Origin: Guyanagaster necrorhizus
Taxonomy: Eukaryota > Basidiomycota > Agaricomycetes > Agaricales > Physalacriaceae
Direction: 5' to 3'
Assembly (NCBI RefSeq): GCF_019112545.1
Contig: NW_025064885.1
Location: forward strand, 571,053-635,052
Length of the DNA: 64,000 nt
A program made the position numbers and the translations under genes. How positions within the stretch are numbered: position 1 is the stretch's first letter; each line of letters starts with the position of its first letter. Under the pieces are notes generated by a model, which was not told the origin of the DNA, made no database searches, and was given only the letters and a program-made list of their open reading frames with translations. Positions 46,853 through 58,559 of this stretch are shown here, piece after piece.

Positions 46853-46992
46853 GGTTTGACAACTGAATCCGTATCTTGACAAATATCTTTGTATTTTACC
46901 CGTTGTATGTAAGTAACCATGTACCAGTTCAATTGTTTTTTGGAATTACCAGCGTCGCGTCGCAGACTACTGGATGCAAGATCCGAAATAAA

Positions 46993-48782
46993 TTAATCCT
47001 CCTTGGTATCTTTACCGCCATCTTCGCCATCGTCCTCATCATCGGAACGCACATCGTCGGTCACTGATGTCATGACAGCCCTGTGTAAAACAAGTCAGGA
47101 CTTTAAAACTACATGACACGAGAACATCTGTTACCTGTATAGAACGCGCATGATCAGATAGTACCAGAAGAGATTGAGAAGCTGAAGCAGTGCAATGGGT
47201 ACAAAGATCTGATACTTCATCCACCAAGTCAACCAAACGCCCTCCGAGGGTTCCCATACTCTTGAATGCTCACTTGTGACACAAGGATGAGTAAAAGGAG
47301 CACTGAATAACAATTTACGCACGGAATAAGGTCGAATTCGGTCCATACCGAATACAGGATTATTAGATTCAAGAAATGTCGGAAGTACCTGATAAACGAA
47401 ATGTCTTTCCTGTGTCAAGGAGGGAAAAAAGTGTACACACGTCCAGATGCCAATGAAAAGAGCGAAAGAAAAGATCTTGGCCCGCTCCCACTGGATGTAA
47501 TTGAGTAGCTTCGAGAACTTAAGAAATCATAAGTAGGCAGGCCTGGATAATACTTGACGAATGTCCTACAGCTAACGATGCGTCTGGAATATCCATACTC
47601 ATGTAAACAGCATTACCGATTAGGGTGAGGTTAACGAGGTAGCTCCATCTTCAGGAGACGTCAGAAATGACTGGTGGGAAGTCAGTGCTGCTTACCCAAC
47701 AAGCCAGATGGTGACGATGTGGTGCGCTACTAATTCGTTGTAATCTTTGCGCGGCTTCTCGAATTTTAGAAGCATAACGAGTAGTTGTTGAGACCAATAC
47801 GCCATCTGCATGAGATAGTAACGCTTCAGTTCCGGTACCATGTCCCAGTGGGGGTAGTCTTTATGCCTGGTTAACATCGGGGTACCTCACGTCTAAAAAA
47901 AACTAACCAATCCAGAAGTATTCCGTTCGGTACCACCATGTTGGCAGTTGGTACATGATGCGCTGGCAAGGGGTAAGCTTGGTGACTTTAAAGGCCATGA
48001 AACGGGGACTAACCGAGCCCCAGCACCCCATGATGAAGAAGTAGAACACCGCATACCCCTGTTCACCGAAACGGTCGAGTTTACCTTCTTTGCGAATACC
48101 GTAGTATTTAGCGATAGGTCGACAGATGCTGACTGTGACAAATTGGCGAACCATGGACCAGAAAACGATGTGATAAGCAATGAAGACTAGGTCAAACCAG
48201 CCTTTTTGGTATCGCGGGTCGTCAAGTGATGAGGTAGGAATATAATGCGACAGAAGGAAGAAGACGCTGAAAGGATTTGCACTTTGGGTATCAGGGTATG
48301 GCCCAAGAATGTGGGAAAGAATAGGCTCCAGGGACTTTCCTAGCCATGGGGCCAACACTTCCCAGTTCACGTACAACACCACAGGAGCGATGAGTAGCTT
48401 GAATGCTTCCACTGGGCAGTAGACGATGTCAGCCTGAAGAGCGTAGAAACAGCAAACGGCTCGCCTGGTTCAATTGCCCATCGCAGCCATGGGGACACAG
48501 GTGGGCGTGAAAACGGGCCGCCCCGAAACGGTGATGCACTTCGTTCCTCCACAGGCGTCAAGCTGCCCAACGGTCTATGCGTTGATGTCAATACCAAGAA
48601 TTTTTCATAGTAAAAGGCGCACGTCTGAGGCATAAAGGGGCCGACAAGGTGGTGGGCAGGATCGTGTCTAAATAACAGTCAATCCCTGGAAAATCGTTTG
48701 TGCATGAAACCCACTCGATTCGATTGGTAATGACTGTGAAGGAATTTCCCCGCTTCCTGCTCTTTGCTGTCGATGGCGACAT
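46993..48782 (-). CDS. LAG1: ceramide synthase (TLC domain, LAG1/LAC1)
   Basis: N-acylates sphingoid bases with very-long-chain acyl-CoA in the ER, producing ceramide. TLC-domain landmarks: WFDLVFIAYHIVFWSMVRQF, YRTEYFWIGHKDYPHW, LKRYYLMQMAYWSQQLLV and the Lag1 motif ELVAHHIVTIWLVGWSYLVN with the catalytic His pair, then MDIPDASLAFSKLLNYIQWE and LFIGIWTYFRHFLN. C-terminal helix IALLQLLNLFWYYLIMRVLY and an acidic tail (DDVRSDDEDDGEDGGKD) ending KED, stop 46993-46995. First exon probably MSPSTAKSRKRGNSFTVITN (ATG 48782), but the joins between 48330 and 48710 are unresolved. Multi-exon, about 430 aa. Divergent from the REX gene by 107 bp. Confidence 0.88.
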
Positions 48783-48889
48783 GTAGAAGGGAGCCTTGTT
48801 GACCGTGATGATGGTGGTGGTGAGAGAAGGGAGTTATTACACCTTCCGTTACCTGAGTTCTGTCGCGAGAACGGCATTTTCCGTCTCAA

Positions 48890-50700
48890 ATGTTCTCTTT
48901 GCAACATCTCTTTCAGAGCGTGCAGTGTCCTGAATATCCCAGCTGCACGCGTCAGAATTGTATATTTTCGCATCGTGCAGACCTCCCGTCGCCGCCACCG
49001 TTGACTGTATCAAGCAATGAAGGAAAGGCAGCAAGTACACGTCAGTTGCCGAGTACTGCAGGCCCGTCTGTAGTTCCCACCAAACGAGCCTCAGTCTCGA
49101 TACCTCCTCGAACGACCAGTAATCCGATAGGAGAGCCACCGCGAAAGCTGCAGGTAGTTGGTACTGGCACTGGCTCAGTACGAAAACCAAATCCGATACC
49201 TATCGCGTCAACTTCCTCTGTGAGTCAAATTATTGTCGTTCAGCTCTCGAAGCCGACCATTGTGGTCAAGTCTGTAGGCCCACCTGTCCTCAGAGTATCT
49301 GCCGCTTCGTCTCGTGTGGCTGTTCCGGTGCGACAGACCATGCTCCGAACACTATATGACCATTTCACGGTGCTCTACGAGAAAATATTGCCCAAGAATC
49401 CGGATATTGCTTCTGAACACGCGCTCCGACAAGAGGATGAGGTGTACCAGAAGTCGACCAAAGCATCGTATCGTGTTGTGAGTCCATCGCAGCATCTACC
49501 ACGTCTGCTGTTCTCATCATTAGCAGGCCGTAATACATTGTGCAGCTTCATTGAAGCGACGTCAGATACCCGATTCGATATTCCATGCCTCCGTGGGTAC
49601 TACGGATGATCTTGTAGTGCGTGCAGAGGCTCAAAATTCCATCAAGTCTCTTCGTCTTGTGCGTGCACACCTGGAGCCTCATCTTTTGTCTTTGGATACT
49701 ATGCGTACTTGGGGTTACATTGTAGACATACCCGAAGGCGAAGGGGGTTCTGAGCCCAGTCGAGAAGGACAGACCGTAGTCTGTGAACGATGTCGAGAGC
49801 CGTTTCTAGTAACACCTCACCCGAAGGATGAATGTCTTCATCATTGGGGTAGACCGTATTCCAAGAAAACCAGTGGTACGACTATCTTTTATGAACCTAC
49901 GAGACCTTACTCTGCGTACAGGTCAGCGTGAACGATTTTACAGTTGCTGTTCGAAATCTGTTACAGAGAACGAGGGTTGCATTCGGGGACCACACGTGTT
50001 CTATGAATCAGATCCCAATGCTTTGCACGCCCGACATTCGTTCTCATTTCTCAACTCCACTCCTTCGGCTCAAGAGATTGTCGCCCTCGATTGTGAGATG
50101 ATCTACACCACAGGAGGGATGCGCGTTGCCCGTGTTTCTGTGGTTGATGGCACGGGTGCCGAAGTGTTCGATGAGTTGGTTCGGATGGATGATGGTGTCT
50201 ATGTGCTGTCCGTACCCTCTTCTCTGTTGCGTGCTCTGATTTTATCATCTTTCTAGGGACTTCAATACCCGGTTTTCTGGTATCACCGAAGAAGCATACA
50301 CCAAGGCGACTCGGTCCTTATCTGAGATTCGACAGGCTTTAGATGCGATTATCAGCTCAAGTACTATCCTCATCGGCCACGGTCTCGAGAACGACTTGAG
50401 AACCCTGCGCATGATACATCATCAATGCATCGATACTGCCATCATGTTTCCACATCCAGCTGGTCATCCCTATCGAAAAGCATTGAGAGACCTGTAAGCG
50501 TTGAGTAACAGCTTATAAACACCTGGCTGATAGATCTTTGTAGAGCCCGTGAGCATCTCGGCATCAGAATTCAGGCCGGTGGGAGTGCAGTAGGGCATTC
50601 TTCAATAGAGGACTCTGTCGCCACCCTGGATCTCGTACGCTGGTTCGTACTGGAGAAGCAGAAAGTGTCGAAGTCAAGTCTTTCCGCGAATCCCCGTTAA
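48890..50700 (+). CDS. RNA exonuclease, REX1/REX3-REXO1 type
   Basis: DEDDh 3'-5' exonuclease that trims stable RNAs (5S rRNA, tRNA, RNase MRP RNA) in the nucleus. N-terminal CCCH-like zinc motif CPEYPSCTRQNCIFSH; Ser/Pro/Val-rich linker; a middle module with YDHFTVLYEKILPKNPDIAS and MRTWGYIVDIPEGEGG; a zinc module CERCREPF...ECLHHWGR...FYSCCSK...CIRGPHVF typical of the REXO1/Rex3 group; then the catalytic domain: EIVALDCEMIYTTGG (D, E), LIGHGLENDLRTLRMIHH (D), GHSSIEDSVATLDLVRWF (H, D). Stop 50698-50700. Two or more introns before 49920, one at about 50200-50256 and one at about 50495-50545. Rex1 versus Rex3 identity uncertain; the CCCH finger favours Rex3. Confidence 0.85.
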
Positions 50701-50831
50701 TTCTGCGGATTGGCCTCTCCTCTTTACCCTTTAGTGACATTACTGGACTGCTACCAACAGGCAGAATACTAATACCTCTAGCATATCACCTGTGTAGGAC
50801 TCCAATTGTATCTGTAATATGTAGCATATCC

Positions 50832-52193
50832 TCATCGCTTCGTCGATGACTTTTTAGTCGCCTTTCTTCTCCGTCCGCCGGCTTTGCTAACGGGGACATA
50901 TTTCGCGTTACCGTTGCTTGGCGTTACGGTGCCACTGCGTCCAGAGTCCGAATCATCATCACCAACACTATACCCCTCATTAGCACTATCTCCAGGAGAA
51001 TCATTAGCATCCGTCGATGACCGGGCAACCACTTTGTTATAGGCGCCACTGACGAGCGCCAGGAACCACGTTCTCATGATATGCGGCGACGTTGCGGCTG
51101 AGGAATCCAGCAATTCCATATCCCCAGAAGGGTCAAGCTGCAGAGGGAGGACGTAAGTAAGGTTTAGTATTGGCCGCCTTATACACGCACGATGAAAACA
51201 TTCATCCCTTCAACAACCATGTCAATAGAACGACCCCGAATCTGAAGGGGATTTCCATCTCCATCGTAGCGAGGGTTTCCTCCAGACAGATTGACTTTGA
51301 CCTATCATCAAGGACGAGAAGGCGATAAATATTGATGGAGAAAGCAGATGGCGGCTGACATACCTTCCTCTGGCCTTCAACAGGTATCATTTTGGGGCCC
51401 CATGCAGCTAATGTAGCATCTTGCCGAATGCGTTCTATGCGTTCTAAGTCCCTTCTATAATTCATTTTCTGGATAACATATTGCAAAGACGATGTCAGAA
51501 TCGTCAAGAACACCAGCACGCTCTGATAAATGATACATATGAGCAATGCATATTGGATCAAATGGTATGATCAGTACTCACCCCAAGCCCTGGCCTGAAC
51601 CGTGAATAGTAGTATCCTGTTCCTCTCCATTTAGGCACACCGTTCTTGTAAAAGAAGTCATAACTTCATACAAGTCGTAATGATGAGGGCCGGCACCTGG
51701 CACATTAGCAAATATGACGTTACCGTTTTCTACTCTCAGCATTCCTCAAGATGCTTGATACTACCCCCAAACGGGCGAATCGTTCGTGTATCTTTTTATC
51801 ATTTGGGTTCTTGTCGGGACTATGAAGCGGAATCGCGATGAGAGATAGAGCGATGCAAGTTAGAAATGAATGCACTGTAGCTGCATGCTCATTTTCCTGT
51901 ACGCTTTCGCGATTTCCGGCGTCGTAGCAGTGTGCGGGACATCGAGCCACGAGTAAAAAGTCGTTCCTTTGCCCTCAGAAGCTTCTATCGCGCTGACGAG
52001 GTCGAAAATTTCATGGTCTTCCTGTCACTGCATGAGTACGACCCACGTACATGTCCTTGAAGAACAAGCTCACTTTTTCCCATCTTCAATAACATGCCCA
52101 CGTCAGGAAGAGCTGCCAACACACAGAAATCACTCACGCAGCAACAGTCGTTACCAGAACGACCAGGAATGTGAGGAAGAAAGCAAACCTCAT
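50832..52193 (-). CDS. ERJ5: ER membrane J-domain protein (Erj5/DNAJC1-like)
   Basis: Hsp40 co-chaperone with a lumenal J domain that stimulates BiP/Kar2. Exon 1 (52193-52138) is a signal peptide, [19 protein letters not shown]; a 10-nt exon (52083-52074) adds WEK; exon 3 from 52021 continues [37 protein letters not shown] and RKMSMQL. The HPD motif His codon is split by intron 51820-51875, giving LHPDKNPND. Then [20 protein letters not shown], a membrane helix ([18 protein letters not shown]), a charged [20 protein letters not shown] stretch, [12 protein letters not shown], and a C-terminal Ser/Asp-rich tail ending in KKSSTKR. Stop 50832-50834. Divergent from RRN7. Confidence 0.88.
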
Positions 52194-52289
52194 TTTGGTG
52201 CGACCACAAAAAGCCAGCAAATGGAAATGTTCAGGTACGAATTTTCACGTGACTCCGTTTCTTCGAACTTGAACTTCACAAAAGTTCGA
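52194..52289. promoter_or_regulatory. 96-bp bidirectional promoter ERJ5/RRN7
   Basis: Divergent start codons 96 bp apart; contains TCACGTGA at about 52246-52253 (a perfect 8-bp palindrome around CACGTG). Confidence 0.5.
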
Positions 52290-54486
52290 ATGGCGCCTCG
52301 TCGTCGTTGCCCTGTATGTCAGTCGCGTCAATGGCACAAAGAGCCTTCAAGTGGTCTTATTGCGTGCAGTGAAGGACACATCCTTCAGGTAAGACTTATT
52401 CAATTCATTATGCCGTATGATAATTTTGGGGCGAACAGAATTATCGCAATGAAACTACTACCGAGGCAGAAGACCTGGGTGGTGCCCATGCTATGCTGAA
52501 ACGTACCATAAAGTCAGGGCGAAAAAAGGCTGAAGATGTGGGTATTGGCCGTGCAAATCCTCAACGTTCGTCCAAAAATGCCAAAAGTTGGACCTGGATT
52601 GACAAAAACATACTTGCAGTGTATCATGGCGCGAGGGGAACGTATCTCTATTTCCAGTGCCTCCAAATTATTTTCCGGAAACAGATTGCCGCCTTGACAA
52701 AGGTATGGAATCTACCATCGGAGTTTGAGGTAAATTGTTTTCTCGGCCTTGATCAAATACCAGACTCAGTTCTGAAAGCACAGTTAGTTTGCCGGGATAT
52801 CTGGACGTTAAACTTGACACTTCTACCTGAACATCCTCCGCCCGAGCCGTATCATTACGTTCATGGCGAAAATGCGGGCTCACAAGACGATGACGACCAG
52901 GATCCCTCATCTGATGAGAACGACGAAGACGGGGATGACGATCGCATTCTCGCCACTCTTCATGCGGATACGAGTTCTGAATCTGAGCTTGAAGATGAAG
53001 ATGGGGACGGAGTCAGACGCGGAGAAGCAAAGCAACCACGGAAGAAGCGTTCGCCTGACAGGTACAGATCATTGACTAGTACCATTGCGGTGCTCATGTT
53101 AGCATGCTGGACAATGAGGATTCCGGTAATGTTTCGTGACTTTATCAGGTCAGTGTATTCGCTAGCCCCTTGAGCATCAGATTGATTCCAAGACGTCTTC
53201 AGCGCCATCGAAGCATACGATCTGCCGTATTTAGATCCAGTTCGGCTTTTACCTCCGACTATGGTGGCTCATTTGACAAGAGCAAAGATCCAATCATTGT
53301 CGATGCAGGTGATTCATACAGTTTTGAGTCGGTTATTTTTGCGTTACTAAATAATGAATCACTTGTATTCAAGCGGCCGCCTCGAACATTGACCCTCCAT
53401 AAATTGACGTCAAGATTAACCAAGAAGATGCATGCGTTATTTGGTGTTTCCACACCAGAACTAAATGCAGCTCCACTGCTATGGCGTGTAACAAGGGTTT
53501 TCGGTGGAAATCGTGAGACTCCACTATTATTACAATTTCTATTTGAGGCCATTCAAAATTCTTCGAAGCGACATTGTATCAGTTGACCAAACAGCTCGCA
53601 CGTTTACTTTCCCTTCCCCTGAGCGTCAGTTACGCGTTGGCGCCAGGCCTGGAACGGCTCAAAGAAAACGATCCGGAACACCGTATGTATGACCACGTGC
53701 CGGTGGAAGTTGGGTTTGTCGCAGTGACGATAATCGCGCTGAAGATGGTGTATGGATTGGATGGGGTACAGAGGTTAGTTAATACTTGGCAAGAAAAGAA
53801 GGTCGTTGATGGTAGTTATGCTTCCAGAGTGCGTCCCGAGCCTGGCGATCCAGGATTGAGCCTTCCGGCTATCGATGAGTATCTGGAATACGTGGGCAGG
53901 TTGTCTGAGGAGGACATAAAGGAGCAGAGCACCATGTTCAGCTCGGAAAGTCAAATGTAAGTGGACTGGCAAATGACGTTGGCAAGGCAGTTGACGACAG
54001 GAATGGTGAAGGTCGGTAGGTGATCTCGATGAATTAATGTTGGATGAATATGTTTCATTCTGCGAACGAGCGTTGTTGGGAGGCGAGAATGGTAAGTTAT
54101 GGCAATATGACGTGACTGAGAGGCCTGATTTAGAATCAAAAGACGGGGACGGCATGGTGGCAAAGTATTTTCCCCTAAAGGGTCGCAAGTGGAAAGATCT
54201 GCCGGACTCAGAGACAGAAATACCATGCGGAAAGATGCAGGGATCAAGGCCAGATGAGGATGGACAAGGCGATCGGCCCGGGGAGAAGTACAAAGTTTTT
54301 ATTGGAACGGATAGTGGTGGGAGCGTGGCGGCCGCTCTAGAAATGGTTGTGCGAAGGGGTGCCGGGTACATCAAGGTGAGCGAAGAGGACGTATTCAGCG
54401 TGACTGAACGGTGTGAACGACGTTTACTGTCCTGGTGGAAGAAACAACGGAAAACTAACGCAAACATTGAAGAAATTCGTACCTAA
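52290..54486 (+). CDS. RRN7: RNA polymerase I core factor subunit Rrn7/TAF1B
   Basis: TFIIB-like factor needed for Pol I initiation on rDNA. N-terminal zinc ribbon RRRCPVCQSRQWHKEP then CSEGHILQ (C-x2-C, C-x2-H) is followed by YRNETTEAEDLGGAHAML. Cyclin-like region: YFQCLQIIFRKQIAALTKVW, CRDIWTLNLTLLPEH; long acidic insertion (DDDDQDPSSDENDEDGDDD); then AYDLPYLDPVRLLPPTMVAH, KMHALFGVSTPELNAAPLLW, TKQLARLLSLPLSVSYALAP and VEVGFVAVTIIALKMVYGLD. C-terminal part has YVGRLSEEDI and RRLLSWWKKQRKTNANIEEI. About six exons; stop 54484-54486. ATG 52290 chosen as first Met before the zinc ribbon. Confidence 0.9.
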
Positions 54487-54870
54487 CTTTGTCATGCTGA
54501 GTCATTGCTGTAACGTACTTTACTTCTAAAATTGGAATGAGACAGTTGCTTTTTTTGTCAGATTCTTTCTCGAATCCGACCATCGTCCGGCCCTTGACCA
54601 TTATTAACGACAACAAGTGCAGCAACCCCGACGCAGCGACATCGACACCGACACCGACACCGACCAGAGTGCGTGACAGCAGTGAGCCCCCTTGATACTG
54701 AACCAGTGCGTCCTACTGATGATGGCCCGACCGTGATTCAGCACTGATTTGTCGACTTGCTCCCTGCACCGTCCCTCGCTGCCACCTGTTGCTCATCAGA
54801 CTACCTTTTATTTACATAAATTCTGCTCCTATATCCTCCAGCCCAAATGCTCTTTTGATTCTCTCCGGCC
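54487..54870. other. intergenic, 5' region of the coiled-coil gene
   Basis: 384 bp. Contains a short tandem repeat (GACACC units, about 54638-54664) and CT-rich leader sequence upstream of the next ATG. No RNA gene. Confidence 0.4.
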
Positions 54871-57359
54871 ATGCGTCGTTTTACTTCCGTCTTCTCTTCC
54901 AAGCGTGACAAGGGAGACTCATCCACCAGCAGCCATCCTTCTCACAGCACTACCAATCTCTCCAAGAAGACCGTAAAGAGGGCCAATACCTTCCACTCTC
55001 CAGTGTCCTCGTCCACCTCGTCGTCGCCTCACTTGAGCCGCGGAAGTGATATCGCTCATTCCTCTGCTTCCTCGACGGGCTCTGCTAGCCTTCAGACTCC
55101 GGATGACCTCCCACTATCCCTAGACCGGACTCCCACAAAAGCCAAATCTTGGATCTCATGGCTCGGGAAAAAGCCTTCGGTCATCAAGGTCAGGCAGCCC
55201 CAAACCCAGGAAATTAATCGAGACTGGCGTCCTTCTTGCCCGCCACCTTTACTCCGCCAACCACCTCCTGGTATCAGATCTCCCCCTCCGGTACACGACT
55301 CTGAACAGAGCTCATCCGAAGATGATGATGACGATTCGTTTCTCTCTGGTCACCCGGTCGAGGTCGACCCTACCTTCCCTTCTTCTGCCGTGCCTATCTC
55401 CCGAAAATACCTCCATAGTCTCATACAAAACGCCCTCGTATACCACCTTTCTCTCTCGCCTTTTGTCCAGCTCGATTCTCAGACTTGCCCACTTTACCCA
55501 CGTTCGTGTAATTCTCCACGTTCCTTGTCACATCAAGAGTCGCTTCGTTCATCAATGCTCAAAGCACACCTCTTACGGCGTTTGCTTGACCCCGCAGACG
55601 CATTTACACCAGCAGAGCAGGATGCCATACTGCCTTTTAGTCTCAGATCACCTCCACTTCCCCTACTCCCCGGTTCTTTTTCTGATAGTGTGGATGAAGT
55701 TGCGCTACCAAAGTCTGCCCATGTCGTTGGGTACAGTGAAGGCCTGCGCCGTTGGATAAACCGTCCTTGCTTTGAACATCGGTTCGCTGTTTGGATCCGC
55801 ACAGACGACGGCATCACACAGTGCCAAGTGACTGGGACACGTTTTGCCGTCGCAGACCTCGAGTTCTCAGAGACGCTCGAAGCTATGGCCGATTTCAGCC
55901 AGCACCTGTATCAACAACTCCCGCTTCCATCACAGGCAGTCGAGCTGTCATCTCATGCTGTAATTCCGTTGCCTCAGCCTTTGCCTGTGCCAGAGCAGGA
56001 ACCAGAGCCGGAACCAGAAATGCTCAGTCCAAGCTCAGAGGTGCCGCCGCCGTCACCGTCAAGCAGTTCATCTCATACATCTCGTAAGTTGCCCACCCCT
56101 TCATTAACGTCGTGTCAACTGACCTGGACGTAGAACCCGGCCGAGTTGCCCCGTACCTCGCCACGCCGTCACCGCTACGCAATCAGCATGCCGTCCTCAA
56201 ATCAACATCACCAGGGTCGTCTTCAGCCTCTGTACAGCCATCATCTTCTGCTCCGGCGAAACGTGGCGTTAGATTTGCCGAAGATGGCAAGGAGGATAAA
56301 ATCCCCATTGGGTATGTCATGCGCATAAAGAAACAACGGGAAGCCAAGGCCAAGTTTTTGCGTGAGCAGCAGGAGAGGCGGCAATTTGAGGAGGAGAAGA
56401 TAAGAATAGAGGATGAAAGAAGAAAGAGAGAGCAAGAGAGGATCGAGTGGGAGAAAGAAAGGCAAGCATGGGAGAAAGAGAAGCGGGCCATTGAGGAAGA
56501 GAGAAGGAAGAGACTGTATGCTGAAGAGCTGGCTGCAGCTAGAATGCGACGAGAGAACCAGCGGCACGGTGGAAGCAGCAGAGCCATTTCGAGTTCGAGT
56601 TCGTACACGTCTTTGAGAGGTGACGGAAATGGATTCGAACGTATTAGACACGATTCGATGAAGCAATTGCGCCCTTCCCACGATCACTTATACGTACAGC
56701 CATCACCAGCACGGCTACAAGGGTCAACCTCGTCACCATCGCGGAGATCGAGCTTTGTCGGTCAACCTGCCATACCCTCACCTATGCAATTTGGACAACT
56801 TCCACTTCCAATTCCGGGACCCGGTTCCCGTCCTTCGTCGCTATACTCGTCGTCATCTGAGGACGTCGGAATGAGTACTAAACGATATACTATGGCTTCG
56901 ACCTCCAACTACCATAATGTCAATATGTGGTCGGCCAGCAACGCAAGTCTCCTTCCGCCTGCCGGATTTGACATGCCCCTTCTGCCGCCCACCGCACCGT
57001 TTATGCTCCATCAGTACCACCCACGTCAACCGTTGCAACCGTTATTGAGCCCTTCTCCATCCAAGCACAGTTTTAGCCGCAGCTCGGATCGCATTAGCCG
57101 TCCCTCCACATATGACAGTAGTCTTTCGAATCGATCAAGTTCGTCGTCGCCTCACCGGCAAGTAAACCACCAGCGCCGGTCAAGTGGAGATCACCAACCC
57201 TCTCCGATGCGACCACAGCAGCAGAGGGGGAGAGCGATAGAACCTGCTTCGTCTAATCGTCTATCTACTGCATCATCCCGATCGAATGTCAAAGTTGGAT
57301 ACACTGCTCCAAACATACAAAGAGGGGTCCCGACGAGGCGGCAGACTTCGTATTCATGA
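54871..57359 (+). CDS. serine-rich protein with central coiled coil, unknown function
   Basis: Exons 54871-56083 and 56134-57359 (50-nt intron) give 812 aa. I do not recognise a named domain. N-terminal 170 residues are Ser/Thr-rich and basic (MRRFTSVFSSKRDKGDSS), with WISWLGKKPSV. Residues about 180-350 look globular: KYLHSLIQNALVYHLSLSPF, SMLKAHLLRRLLDPADAFTP and FAVWIRTDDGITQCQVTGTR. A Pro/Glu stretch follows, then KRGVRFAEDGKEDKIPIGYV, which leads into a highly charged coiled coil of about 85 residues. The C-terminal third is Ser/Pro/Arg-rich and disordered. RxVRFAED resembles PP1-docking RVxF sites (inference). Possibly an agaricomycete-specific scaffold. Confidence 0.75.
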
Positions 57360-58488
57360 TCGCTCCTTTTGCTTCTCATCTCACGACACATCATCTATAT
57401 CACCATCGGGATCCCTCAACAACATATTGGTTTCCACCTCGAATTCTTTATTTGGATTCTACGTATCATGACACTTGAGCATATTCGATATGCTGCTGCA
57501 CACACTCGTTAAACCTTACTATATTATCCCCTCCGATCGGGACGTTCCCCTCATACGTAGCAACGGAAACAGAAACCAAATCCCTCTCAACCAGTCGACC
57601 TTCTTACCATCTCACTTCTCCCGCTCCAGTTCTGCAAGGTCGTTCATTTACATTATTCTTTAGCATAATGCATCAACAAACAAGCCGGACCACAGACAGT
57701 TATCTGGACATAGCACTACAAACATACTCGCACGTTATTATACCTACGACTTCGTTTTTGTTTACGTTTTGAACATTTGCCCTGCATTTTTATGTATTGT
57801 ATTCTTTTACCATTTCCTCGACATGACAGCATTTTCAATCCATCACACGTTTTATCGTGTTACACTACATACCATTGTTGTTACCCTTTTGCCGTATACT
57901 TCGCGTGGCGGGAGGTGCTATGTGTTTGTCTTTTCCATTTCATTCACAGCGACAAGCCCTGAATACAGGAGTATTGCTTATGGTGCGGGAGTGGAAATTG
58001 ATTACAGACCGCCAACACCATCTCAGTGTGTTTCGCTGGTCTGACTAAGCCGCCGTTTTCTGTACCAAGTCTGCAGCATGTAGACTGTACTTGTTTTCAT
58101 CTGAGTCTCATCGGAATCGATTGTTCGAGTTTATTCCAAGTGTTTTTTCCTATCTTTGCCAAGTCTTTATCCGACTATAGAATAAGCACTTCTTATACGT
58201 AGTCTACTGTAAAGTACAGCTATATACAGTACGTAAAAATGCGGGGCAAATGTTCAATCGATTCGTAGGCGTGAAGATTTTCTCTGTATTAGGAACAAAA
58301 AAACATAAATTTTACTAGTGTGTACGCTTTGCAGATCTTCGCTTCCACTGACGTGTTCTGATGCCCCAGCACCACCAGCACCCAGTCGACCGTGTTTTTG
58401 ACGTTTTTGAGGACTGCCAAGGTCTGATGATGATTTCTCATGCAACAGCATTTTGACCATACATTGTGTGTATCCGAAACAGGCGACG
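57360..58488. other. long intergenic stretch, 3' UTR of the coiled-coil gene and RdRP upstream region
   Basis: About 1.1 kb, T-rich on the plus strand. The plus-strand ORFs here lack coding character. A minus-strand ORF (58254-58592) with C-ending codons and one hydrophobic segment overlaps the right end and is discussed separately. No repeat, tRNA or transposon end seen. Confidence 0.4.
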
Positions 58489-58559
58489 ATGATCAGAGAA
58501 CTGACGAGGGAGGCGACGGTGTGTGGGATGGGGTGATTCTTTTTCTGCTGGAGCCTCAT
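58254..58559 (-). CDS. candidate small single-helix membrane protein, antisense to the RdRP 5' end
   Basis: Reading frame open from 58592 with first ATG at 58559 (MRLQQKKNHPIPHTVAS). A hydrophobic helix LVSSLIIVACFGYTQCMVK is followed by a polar, Gly/Ser-rich tail (KRQKHGRLGAGGAG). Codons through the helix nearly all end in C (ATC ATC GTC GCC), which favours coding over chance. Against it: no homologue recognised, no clear promoter, and it overlaps the inferred first exon of the RdRP. Confidence 0.25.
   Translation of the reverse strand: MRLQQKKNHPIPHTVASLVSSLIIVACFGYTQCMVKMLLHEKSSSDLGSPQKRQKHGRLGAGGAGASEHVSGSEDLQSVHTSKIYVFLFLIQRKSSRLRID

Noticed and set aside
54638..54664. GACACC repeat as a possible mobile-element or array trace
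   Set aside because: Only about four imperfect units, no flanking duplications; an ordinary microsatellite.
57475..58048. Plus-strand ORFs between the coiled-coil gene and RdRP
   Set aside because: Phe/Tyr/Cys-rich translations of T-rich DNA; no splice-compatible extension into the RdRP frame.
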